Source: Bacilli bacterium (lineage in GTDB: Bacteria > Bacillota_I > Bacilli_A > RF39 > UBA660). Taken from it: DNA of 8,298 bases. How positions within the stretch are numbered: position 1 is the stretch's first letter; every line of letters begins with the position of its first letter. Positions 1 to 6,375 of this stretch are shown one piece after another. The notes under the pieces are model-generated. The model saw nothing but the letters and a program-made list of their open reading frames with translations. It searched no databases and had not been told where the DNA came from. The position numbers and the translations under genes are program-made. The DNA is taken from the NCBI GenBank assembly GCA_024693165.1, contig JAILLM010000004.1, forward strand, positions 1 through 8,298. Reading direction: 5' to 3'.

Positions 1-198
1 GTCAGATATCATATGGACGTAATATACTTATTTGGAATACTTTTATATATTTGTTATCTTTTATTAAGTGACCATAAAACAAAAAGAATTCTATTCTTAA
101 TAGTATTTATAGATATGATTCTTAAGTCATTCCTATTATATTGGGTACCTGATATGTATAACGTATCTTGGCATATATACAAAAACCTTCAGAAATGA
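1..198 (+). CDS. C-terminal part of a small membrane protein (5'-truncated)
   Basis: The reading frame is open from the first base and ends at a TGA at 196-198. An ATG at 13 would give 61 residues, but the 12 bases before it hold no Shine-Dalgarno sequence, so I think the gene starts outside the window. The visible protein has two hydrophobic stretches (about residues 2-19 and 26-44 counted from that ATG). A short charged loop containing DHKTKR separates them, and the tail is aromatic and polar. It is therefore probably an integral membrane protein with at least two segments. No family is recognisable. The stop codon sits inside a terminator hairpin, so this gene ends its transcription unit. 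Confidence 0.55.
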   Translation, partial: VRYHMDVIYLFGILLYICYLLLSDHKTKRILFLIVFIDMILKSFLLYWVPDMYNVSWHIYKNLQK

Positions 199-206
199 AG
201 GTTTTT
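181..206 (+). terminator. Intrinsic terminator after the first membrane-protein fragment
   Basis: A perfect 10-bp stem (AAAAACCTTC at 181-190 and GAAGGTTTTT at 197-206) closes a 6-nt loop, AGAAAT. The 3' arm ends in five T. The TGA stop codon of the upstream frame spans the loop and the start of the 3' arm (196-198), so the whole 5' arm is coding sequence. Confidence 0.85.
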
Positions 207-207
207 A

Positions 208-236
208 TTGAAGATAAATGATTACTGATTTATAAT
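208..236 (+). promoter_or_regulatory. Sigma-A-type promoter for the TPR protein
   Basis: There is a -35 box TTGAAG at 208-213, a 17-bp spacer and a perfect -10 box TATAAT at 231-236. It begins just after the preceding terminator and would start transcription near 243, leaving a leader of only about 20 nt. Confidence 0.7.
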
Positions 237-251
237 AATTGTAATTTTTAT

Positions 252-257
252 GGGGTG
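252..257 (+). promoter_or_regulatory. Ribosome binding site that fixes the start at 264
   Basis: GGGGTG at 252-257 lies 6 nt before the ATG at 264. It matches the GGTG-type sites of the other genes here. An in-frame GTG at 255 lies inside this site and so cannot be the start. Confidence 0.75.
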
Positions 258-263
258 TGTAAT

Positions 264-2147
264 ATGCAATTACTAGAAAATTTAAAAAAGATAGGTGTAC
301 CAAGCGAAACATTAAATATATATATCGAAAAAGGAATGATTAAATCTAATGGTTTAGGTACTTGGCAAATTGTTGATGGTGATTTACTTATTACTTTAAT
401 AATTAAATGTATTGCTTGTAAGATAAGCCCAGACTTTTTACTTATTCCTGAATTTGATAAAGAACATAGACATTTATTAGAAATTCTTTATGCTCATTTA
501 ACTAATCAAAATTATATGATGGCTTGTACTGCAGCAGAAAAATTAAATAAAGAATTACATACTCAACAATTAGATCTATTTATTGATACTTGTAAAAAAT
601 ATAATGATCCACTTACTTATATATTAAAAAAAGAAGACTATGGTCATGATAAAGCTACTATCGAGGGACTTCATAAGATAGAAAGAAAACTATTATTACA
701 ATTAGAACTTTTTGAAAATAGGGATGCTCAAGATACTTATGAAATGTTACAAGAATTCTATACTGATTTTGAAACATATTTTAAATATAATGTTCCACAA
801 TTATTTAGAATCTTAAGTGAAATGAGCCAAGATCATTTACAAATTGGTAACTCATGCGAAGAAGTATTCTCAGGACTTCCAGGTTATGTATTAAATATGT
901 TACTTGATTTTGATGATATCTATAGAGCAGATGAATTAATTTCTTCAGAATTAAAAAAAGATCATTATTCAATTGAATGGCAAATTTATTACACAATTAT
1001 GTATCAAATAAGATTAATAAATGAAAGAAATCTTCAAAATGCAATTGGAAGAACAATCGTAGATGCAGGTATAGATGAGGATAATACATGGGCATTCCCA
1101 CAAGAAACTTATCCAATACTTACTAAAGAAGAAGTACGTCAAATTAAAAAGGGTAAAAATATAGAACTTGATGATACTGATTATTATTCTGAATATGAAA
1201 ATGCATTATTTGAAACTGGTGATTATGACTATGCTAAAGAATGCTTAGAAAAATTTCAAAAACAAGAAGCATTATCATTAGGTAGTGATATCTATGATTA
1301 TCTATTCGAAGAAATTGAATGTTTACAAGAAAACAAAGATTTAGGAGTAGATATGAAAGAATATAATACTGCATTCCAATTTGTTACGTATTACATGAAT
1401 TTAGAAGATTATGATACAGCACTTAATTATGCAGCAAAGTGTTATAACATGCTTAAAGTTGAAAATCCAAGAATTGCTTGTATTTTAGGTAAAATATATT
1501 ATAAGAAAAATGATATATCTAAGGCTGCACATTTCTATAGTGAAGCTATTAAAAATCCAGTATCACCTGATGATTTAGCTGATATAGTTGAAGTATTCTT
1601 TAAGAATGGAGAATACTATAAAGTATTAAATGCAGTAGAACGTTTTGATTATTATGATGCTATGCAAAATTCTAAAGTACATTACATTGCTGCAGCTACA
1701 TATTTAAAATTAGGTAAATTTAATGACAGTAGAAAAGAATTAGAAGTATGTACAGATATTCTTACTGCAGATGATAATTTACCAATTGAATTTGCTGAAG
1801 AACGTGAAATCATTGATGATGCTGAAAAAGGTAAAAATAAATCATTTGGCTTAGACGATTATATTGATTACAATTTAACTGATGATGAATATGAAATCTC
1901 AGCATATTTAGATCAAAATATCGAAGAAGCAGAAAGAGTATTCTCAATTATAAAAAATGATGAAAAAAATTATGTAAATAATTTAAAATATATATTAAGT
2001 GTTATTAAAGTATTATTCCAATCATTTGATTACGATACTGCACTTAACTTCTGTGAAAGATTAGATGAAGTATTAGATACTAATCTATTATCACAAGAAG
2101 ATGCTAAAGTAATGAAAAAGATGATTAATAATTTAAAAAGAATATAA
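264..2147 (+). CDS. TPR-repeat protein of unknown function
   Basis: This is a 627-residue acidic protein with no signal peptide or membrane segment, so it is probably cytoplasmic. The second half contains helix-turn-helix pairs of tetratricopeptide type. Numbered from this start, they lie at about 307-340, 367-400, 401-433, 435-467 and 471-502, with a further one near 567-600. They carry recurring patterns such as LEDYDTALNYAAKCY and KNDISKAAHFYSEAI. A very acidic, probably disordered linker (about 515-550) precedes the last repeat. The first 200 residues are helical but match no domain I know; the extreme N-terminus could be a small winged-helix-like unit, which is a guess. TPR arrays mediate protein-protein contacts, so a scaffold or adaptor role is likely, but no partner is indicated. 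The gene is monocistronic, with its own promoter and terminator. The start at 264 is set by GGGGTG 6 nt upstream. Confidence 0.8.
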   Translation: MQLLENLKKIGVPSETLNIYIEKGMIKSNGLGTWQIVDGDLLITLIIKCIACKISPDFLLIPEFDKEHRHLLEILYAHLTNQNYMMACTAAEKLNKELHTQQLDLFIDTCKKYNDPLTYILKKEDYGHDKATIEGLHKIERKLLLQLELFENRDAQDTYEMLQEFYTDFETYFKYNVPQLFRILSEMSQDHLQIGNSCEEVFSGLPGYVLNMLLDFDDIYRADELISSELKKDHYSIEWQIYYTIMYQIRLINERNLQNAIGRTIVDAGIDEDNTWAFPQETYPILTKEEVRQIKKGKNIELDDTDYYSEYENALFETGDYDYAKECLEKFQKQEALSLGSDIYDYLFEEIECLQENKDLGVDMKEYNTAFQFVTYYMNLEDYDTALNYAAKCYNMLKVENPRIACILGKIYYKKNDISKAAHFYSEAIKNPVSPDDLADIVEVFFKNGEYYKVLNAVERFDYYDAMQNSKVHYIAAATYLKLGKFNDSRKELEVCTDILTADDNLPIEFAEEREIIDDAEKGKNKSFGLDDYIDYNLTDDEYEISAYLDQNIEEAERVFSIIKNDEKNYVNNLKYILSVIKVLFQSFDYDTALNFCERLDEVLDTNLLSQEDAKVMKKMINNLKRI

Positions 2148-2169
2148 CTAGAAATAGTTATATTTTTTT
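2142..2169 (+). terminator. Intrinsic terminator of the TPR gene
   Basis: A perfect 9-bp stem (ATATAACTA at 2142-2150 and TAGTTATAT at 2155-2163) is capped by a GAAA tetraloop. Seven T follow (2163-2169). The TAA stop (2145-2147) lies inside the 5' arm. Confidence 0.85.
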
Positions 2170-2196
2170 ATTGATATATGATATATCTTAAAATAA

Positions 2197-2205
2197 TGAT
2201 ATAAT
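2197..2205 (+). promoter_or_regulatory. Extended -10 promoter for the ATP-grasp/flippase operon
   Basis: TGATATAAT at 2197-2205 is a perfect extended -10 element (TGn plus TATAAT). No good -35 box lies at 16-18 bp, which is typical of extended -10 promoters. The ATG is only 19 nt downstream, so the leader is very short and consists mostly of the GGAAGTGA ribosome site. Confidence 0.65.
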
Positions 2206-2224
2206 TTTAAGTGGAAGTGATATT

Positions 2225-3247
2225 ATGAGCTTAATTAATTATGCTTTAAGTGGAAGTTTAAAAAACTTTTCAAAAAAACTAGATGGTATTAGTAAAAAGA
2301 CAGGTAAATCTAAGCTAAGATTATTTATTAATTTCTTACACTGTTTCTTAATGACAGGTGGAGGTTATAGTGATTACCTTAATTATGAATTTTATAAAAA
2401 GAGTAGAAAAGAAATTAAAGAATATGCAACTATAAAAACTCAAGATACTTTCTATGGAATAGTATCTCCAGATAAATATAAATCATTCTTTTCTGTTAAA
2501 TCTAACTTCTTAAAGAACTTTAGTGAGTATATTGAAAGAGATTCTTTCCATATGGGTACTAAAAAAGAATTAGAAGATTTCTTAAATAGAAATAAACAAA
2601 TAGTATATAAACCAGTATCTGGTTTAGCAGGTACTTCAGTTAAAAGAATGGCTTCTAAAGATATTAAAGATATAGATGCATTTTATAAGGAAATTACTCA
2701 AGATAAAGACATCTTACTTGAAGGATTTGTTGAACAACATCATGAAATCGCAGAGTTTGCTTCCACTTCATGTAACACAATCAGAGTAATGACTTTTGGT
2801 TATAATGGCAAATCTGAAATTCTATGTGCAATCATGAGATTTGGTAACGGTATTGCAGATGTAGATAATTTCCATCAAGGTGGTATGGCATGTCTTGTTG
2901 ATGTTGAAACTGGAACTTTGGTTGGAGATGCAATCAATAAAAATGTTGAACACTTTGAAAAACATCCAAAAAGTGGTAAAAAGTTTGATGGATTTAAAAT
3001 TCCTAACTGGGATATTGTTAAAAAGACTTGTTTAGAAGCTGCACTTAAAAGTGATAAAATCCATGTAGTTGGATGGGATGTTGCAGTTACTGAAAAGGGA
3101 TGTACATTTATTGAAGGAAATAGAAGAGCAGGATTCGACCTTGTTCAAGTTCTTTATAGAAAAGGTAAAAAAGATATAATGAGACATGTTCTTGAAGAAA
3201 TGAATAAAGAAGGAGAATTCAAGGATAAAATAAAGGTGAGAATATGA
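2225..3247 (+). CDS. Sugar-transfer-associated ATP-grasp domain protein
   Basis: This 340-residue protein, with no signal peptide, resembles the sugar-transfer-associated ATP-grasp family (ATPgrasp_ST type). These proteins are found in envelope polysaccharide loci, and their exact reaction is mostly unknown; ATP-grasp enzymes join a carboxylate to an amine or similar nucleophile using ATP. Visible landmarks in order are a basic helical N-terminus (about 1-65), the nucleotide-binding lysine K129 in YKPVSGLAGTS, the NTIRVMT strand (184-190), a DNFHQGGMACLVD loop (214-226), HPKSGKKFDG and IPNW (247-262), and the metal-binding end GWDVAVT...FIEGN with E297 and N299. All the expected ATP and Mg2+ positions appear intact, so it is probably active. 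Its stop overlaps the next gene's start as ATGA, so translation is coupled to the flippase. The start is supported by GGAAGTGA 4 nt upstream. The substrate cannot be read from sequence. Confidence 0.85.
   Translation: MSLINYALSGSLKNFSKKLDGISKKTGKSKLRLFINFLHCFLMTGGGYSDYLNYEFYKKSRKEIKEYATIKTQDTFYGIVSPDKYKSFFSVKSNFLKNFSEYIERDSFHMGTKKELEDFLNRNKQIVYKPVSGLAGTSVKRMASKDIKDIDAFYKEITQDKDILLEGFVEQHHEIAEFASTSCNTIRVMTFGYNGKSEILCAIMRFGNGIADVDNFHQGGMACLVDVETGTLVGDAINKNVEHFEKHPKSGKKFDGFKIPNWDIVKKTCLEAALKSDKIHVVGWDVAVTEKGCTFIEGNRRAGFDLVQVLYRKGKKDIMRHVLEEMNKEGEFKDKIKVRI
3235..3247 (+). promoter_or_regulatory. Internal ribosome site and ATGA stop-start overlap
   Basis: GGTGA (3235-3239), inside the end of the ATP-grasp gene, precedes the flippase ATG at 3244 by 4 nt. 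The sequence ATGA (3244-3247) is both the flippase start and the ATP-grasp TGA stop, a classic translational-coupling arrangement. Confidence 0.75.
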
Positions 3248-4890
3248 AAAAGAATAACTTTGTAGAAGGAACAATAATTGCAACTGCTATAATAGTTATT
3301 GTTAAATTACTTGGAATGCTTTATGTAATTCCTTTCTATGCAATCGTAGGAACTAAAGGTGGAGCATTATATAGTTATGCTTATAATATTTATTTAATAT
3401 TCTTAGGTATTTCTAGTGCAGGTTTACCTGATGCTGTTGCAAAGATTATTTCAGAGTATAATGCTCTTGGATATGAAGGTGCTAAACAGAGAGCTTATAG
3501 AATAGGTAGAAATCTTATTAGTATCATAGCTATTACTTCATTCTTAGTATTATTTATATTTGCTGAAGAAATAGGTGTATTTATTATTGGCACTCTTGAA
3601 GGTGGAAATACAGCTCAAGATGTAGCATTTGTAATTAGATGTTTATCTCCTTCTGTATTACTTGTTCCTTTTTTAAGTATTACAAAAGGATACTTACAAG
3701 GACATAAATATATAAGTGCATCATCATTAAGTCAATTATTTGAACAAATCATTAGAATATTTATTATTTTAGTAGGTTCTTATTTGGTATTAAAAGTATT
3801 TAATGGCACATTATCACTTGCAGTAGGTGTTGCAGTAAGTGGTGCATTCTTTGGTGGTTTAGTTGCTTATCTTTATTTAAAACATGTAATGAAGAAGAAT
3901 AACTTGATTCATGAAGTAGATAAAGAAGATAAGATAACTAATAAAGAAATAGTAAAGAAGATTATTACTTATGCGATTCCATTTATAATTATTAGTATAG
4001 TTGTAAATATTTATAATGAAACAGATCAATTATTAGTATTAAGAACACTTGGTGATATCCTTAAGTTCCCAACTGATCAAGTTGAAACTATCGCATCATC
4101 AATATCTACATGGTCTCCAAAGATTTGTATGGTAATTAATGCAATGGCAATGGGTATGACTATGAGTTTAGTACCAACAATCGTATCTGCTTTTGCAAGA
4201 AAAGATTATAAAGATGTTGAAGCTAAAATAAATAAATCATTAAGTATGATTATATTTATTTCATTACCAATGAGTATTGGATTAAGTATTCTTTCAAGAC
4301 CAGTTTGGACTATGTTCTACGGTGCTAATGATATTGGAAGTACAATTCTTAGTCTTACAGCATTTAGTGCACTTTTTGGTAACCTTTATATGATCGTATC
4401 TGCGATATGTCAAAGTTTAAATAAGTTTAAAGCAGTATACTTAGTATCATGTACAGGATTTTTACTAAATGCTGCATTAGATATTCCAATTATGCTTTTC
4501 TATAATAAGGTTGGTGTTCCAACTTACTTAGGAAGTGTTACAGCATCTATCATAGGTTATAGTACTTCAACTATTGTTGGATTAATCCTTCTTAGAAAAG
4601 ATGGTAAATATTCATATAAACAAGCAGTTATTAATGGATTTAAAACACTAATTCCTGCATTAAGTATGTTAGTAGTTTTACTAGTAATGAATCATTTTAT
4701 TACATTAAATGAATCAGTTAGACCAACCGCATTATTAAAGATTGTAATTGATACAGTTGTTGGTGGAATAGTATATATAGTTATTGCATTTAAATCAGGC
4801 TTAATGGAAGAAATTCTAGGAAGACAAATGCTAACAAGATTAGTTAAAAAATTTACTTTTGGACTAGTTAAGTTAAAAGATGCTGAGTAA
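3244..4890 (+). CDS. MurJ/YtgP/SpoVB-type lipid-linked glycan flippase (MOP superfamily)
   Basis: This is a 548-residue polytopic membrane protein with about 14 hydrophobic segments, the size and layout of the YtgP/SpoVB branch of the MOP (MATE-like) exporters. That branch moves undecaprenyl-linked precursors such as lipid II across the cytoplasmic membrane. Recognisable blocks are the N-terminal KLLGMLYVIPFYAIVG (21-36), SYAYNIYLIFLGISSAGLP (44-62), and the family-typical TKGYLQGHKYISASSLSQL (147-165), followed by FEQIIRI (166-172). Repeats of the MOP fold follow in the second half. A lysine (K21) stands where a functional arginine of TM1 usually occurs in proteobacterial MurJ, by my own alignment. 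The protein ends in a basic cytoplasmic tail. It is the second gene of an operon with the ATP-grasp enzyme, overlapping by 4 bp, which suggests that the ATP-grasp product or its lipid-linked substrate is what is flipped. It could equally be the general lipid II flippase or a capsule/teichoic-type flippase. Confidence 0.85.
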   Translation: MKKNNFVEGTIIATAIIVIVKLLGMLYVIPFYAIVGTKGGALYSYAYNIYLIFLGISSAGLPDAVAKIISEYNALGYEGAKQRAYRIGRNLISIIAITSFLVLFIFAEEIGVFIIGTLEGGNTAQDVAFVIRCLSPSVLLVPFLSITKGYLQGHKYISASSLSQLFEQIIRIFIILVGSYLVLKVFNGTLSLAVGVAVSGAFFGGLVAYLYLKHVMKKNNLIHEVDKEDKITNKEIVKKIITYAIPFIIISIVVNIYNETDQLLVLRTLGDILKFPTDQVETIASSISTWSPKICMVINAMAMGMTMSLVPTIVSAFARKDYKDVEAKINKSLSMIIFISLPMSIGLSILSRPVWTMFYGANDIGSTILSLTAFSALFGNLYMIVSAICQSLNKFKAVYLVSCTGFLLNAALDIPIMLFYNKVGVPTYLGSVTASIIGYSTSTIVGLILLRKDGKYSYKQAVINGFKTLIPALSMLVVLLVMNHFITLNESVRPTALLKIVIDTVVGGIVYIVIAFKSGLMEEILGRQMLTRLVKKFTFGLVKLKDAE

Positions 4891-4900
4891 GCATCTTTTT
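4875..4900 (+). terminator. Intrinsic terminator of the ATP-grasp/flippase operon
   Basis: A 10-bp perfect stem (AAAAGATGCT at 4875-4884 and AGCATCTTTT at 4890-4899) closes a 5-nt loop, GAGTA, and the T tract runs to 4900. The TAA stop of the flippase (4888-4890) occupies the end of the loop, so the entire 5' arm is coding. Confidence 0.8.
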
Positions 4901-4912
4901 ACATGTGATTTA

Positions 4913-4941
4913 TTTACATAAAATAAATATTTTAATATAAT
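4913..4941 (+). promoter_or_regulatory. Sigma-A-type promoter of the pseudokinase-smr-obg operon
   Basis: TTTACA (4913-4918), a 17-bp spacer and TATAAT (4936-4941) make the best-formed promoter in the window. The expected start near 4948 leaves a leader of about 18 nt holding AGGGTGAT (4953-4960), 5 nt before the ATG at 4966. No other promoter is evident before obg. Confidence 0.75.
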
Positions 4942-4965
4942 TAATTAAGAATAGGGTGATTATTT

Positions 4966-6102
4966 ATGGAGATTATTACAGTAGGAAAACCAGCGGTTAA
5001 TATTTATATTAATTTAGTTGAATTTCCACAAGATGGAGATGTATTTAGAATTAATAAAAAGATTGAATCATTAGGTAATGCCTCAGCAACATCAGCAGTC
5101 TTACTAGCTAAATGGGGATTACATGTTAATTTCTGTGGAAGTATTGGTAATGATGCTTATCAAGAACAAATACAAAATGCTTTTAAAGAAGTTAAGATTA
5201 ATACTAAATATCTAGAAACAGATTATGAAGGCGGTAGTGCAGTTAATCACTTAATTATTAATAATGCCACTAAGAATATTACTAAGATTCTTTATTCATC
5301 AGATACATCTGCTATTAAGAGATTTAAATTTGATTTTACTCCTGATTGGGCAGTATTTGATGGAACTGATGTTCAAGCAACATTAGGTGTAATTAATACA
5401 AATCCTGATTTAAAATCTGTATTCTATTTAAATACAATAAATAAAGAAATAAATAATATAGCTAAGAAATGTACATGGATTGTAACTAATCAAAACTATG
5501 CAATAAATTTAACTAAAGCAACTTTAGATGGAACTGCAGAAAGTTATGTATCTATGTATCAACAATTAGTAGACATCAATGGTCAAAGTAATTATATTAT
5601 CTTACTTAATAACCATAAGATCCTATATGTTGAAGATGGTAAAGTTAAAATGTTACCTGATCTTCAATTCGTTAATGAAGATAATTCATCATTTGATTCC
5701 GTATTTACTGGAGCATTTACATTTGCTCAAGCAATGGGATTAACATTAGATGAATCAATTAAATTTGCTAATACAGCAGCTTCAATTAGTTTAGGTGTTG
5801 TTGGTGAAGTTCCTTCAATTCCTGAATTACAAGTTGTTATGGATAATTGTGGATTAGCTGAAAGAATTGTTGAGTTAAAGAATAAGATGGCAGAGGATGT
5901 TTATCAAAAGACTCAAACACAAGTACCAGCAAAACCTAAATTAGGTCAAGCTTTCAGTGATACACAATCGCAACAAAATGTTGCTCCTGCAGTTGCAGCT
6001 CCTGTAACTCCACAACAAGAAACTCCTCAAGCTAACATACCAACTCCAAATGTAGAAGCAGCTACTCAAGTAGTAGCATCAAATAATAGTCAAAATGTAT
6101 AA
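4966..6102 (+). CDS. PfkB/ribokinase-fold protein, probable pseudokinase with disordered tail
   Basis: This 378-residue protein has about 300 residues that follow the PfkB carbohydrate-kinase fold: an N-terminal strand ITVGKPAVNIYINL, then ESLGNASATSAVLLAKWG (34-51), CGSIGNDAY (57-65), a lid region, WAVFDGTD (128-135), and the C-terminal FTGAFTFAQAMG (247-258). The PfkB catalytic signatures look lost. By my alignment the substrate aspartate near residue 12 is N. The GGxxxN motif reads GN...T (37-42), NxxE reads NQNY (175-178), the TLGxxG strand reads LLNNHK (214-219), and the GAGD anion hole with its catalytic base reads SFDS (242-245). Family members normally phosphorylate sugars or nucleosides; this one probably does not. 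Residues about 315-378 form a Pro/Gln/Ala/Thr-rich, likely disordered tail absent from typical kinases. The gene heads an operon with an Smr-domain gene (8-bp overlap) and obg. An automatic annotation would probably call it a carbohydrate kinase. Confidence 0.85.
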   Translation: MEIITVGKPAVNIYINLVEFPQDGDVFRINKKIESLGNASATSAVLLAKWGLHVNFCGSIGNDAYQEQIQNAFKEVKINTKYLETDYEGGSAVNHLIINNATKNITKILYSSDTSAIKRFKFDFTPDWAVFDGTDVQATLGVINTNPDLKSVFYLNTINKEINNIAKKCTWIVTNQNYAINLTKATLDGTAESYVSMYQQLVDINGQSNYIILLNNHKILYVEDGKVKMLPDLQFVNEDNSSFDSVFTGAFTFAQAMGLTLDESIKFANTAASISLGVVGEVPSIPELQVVMDNCGLAERIVELKNKMAEDVYQKTQTQVPAKPKLGQAFSDTQSQQNVAPAVAAPVTPQQETPQANIPTPNVEAATQVVASNNSQNV

Positions 6103-6370
6103 ACCAATTGATCCTTTTACGGTATTACTTCCTAAGATAGATGTTCATGGGTACACTAGAGACATAGTTACAACTGTGGTTAATGATTTTGTATATGAAC
6201 ATTATCGTATGGGTGATGAAAAAGTAATGGTTATACATGGTATAAGTGGTGGGGTTATAAAAAAAGCTATTCATGATAGTTTAAAGAGAAACAAGTATGT
6301 AAAAAAATATTACTTGTATAATATGAATATTGGTTGTACAATAATTGAGCTTAATAAAGAAAGGGGGTAA
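6095..6370 (+). CDS. Stand-alone Smr-domain protein
   Basis: This 91-residue protein is almost entirely one Smr (small MutS-related) domain. It has the N-terminal KIDVHGYTRD (14-23, the LDxHG motif with D16 and H18), VMVIHGISGGVIKKAIH (44-60), and the terminal NKYVKKYYLYNMNIGCTIIEL. Smr domains occur at the C-terminus of MutS2 and alone; they bind or nick nucleic acids, and in Firmicute MutS2 the domain is tied to collided-ribosome rescue. The usual HGxGxG loop reads HGISGG, so its middle glycine (position 51) is serine. Activity is therefore uncertain. The gene overlaps the preceding one by 8 bp and has no Shine-Dalgarno of its own, so it is probably translated by reinitiation. The reading frame upstream of this ATG soon meets a TAG (6074-6076), and no other start is available. 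obg follows after 5 bp. Confidence 0.85.
   Translation: MYKPIDPFTVLLPKIDVHGYTRDIVTTVVNDFVYEHYRMGDEKVMVIHGISGGVIKKAIHDSLKRNKYVKKYYLYNMNIGCTIIELNKERG
6361..6368 (+). promoter_or_regulatory. Strong ribosome binding site of obg overlapping the smr stop
   Basis: AAGGGGGT at 6361-6368 lies 7 nt before the obg ATG at 6376. Its final T is the first base of the smr TAA stop (6368-6370). It is the strongest purine-rich site in the window, which suggests obg is translated independently and more heavily than smr. Confidence 0.75.
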
Positions 6371-6375
6371 CTCTT

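Noticed and set aside
255..263. Upstream in-frame GTG start for the TPR protein
   Set aside because: It lies inside the GGGGTG ribosome site and would leave the ATG at 264, which has ideal spacing, unexplained; it also has no ribosome site of its own.
805..996. Minus-strand open frame inside the TPR gene, with similar ones at 3032-3283 and 6939-7157
   Set aside because: All lie opposite well-supported genes, lack start signals and encode no recognisable protein.
2171..2176. TTGATA as a -35 box for the ATP-grasp operon
   Set aside because: It is 23 bp from the -10 box, too far for a sigma-A promoter; the TGn extension of the -10 explains the promoter better.
3245..3247. TGA read as tryptophan (Mycoplasma/Spiroplasma code), suggested by the AT richness
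   Set aside because: Every tryptophan in the conserved proteins is TGG, no internal TGA occurs in the genes, and TGA ends two frames at sensible places, so the standard code fits.
6077..6102. Programmed +1 frameshift joining the PfkB-like protein to Smr
   Set aside because: No slippery codon with a stimulatory stop or structure is evident in the short window where both frames are open, and the ATG at 6095 explains Smr expression by reinitiation. It is kept only as a question about fusion in relatives.
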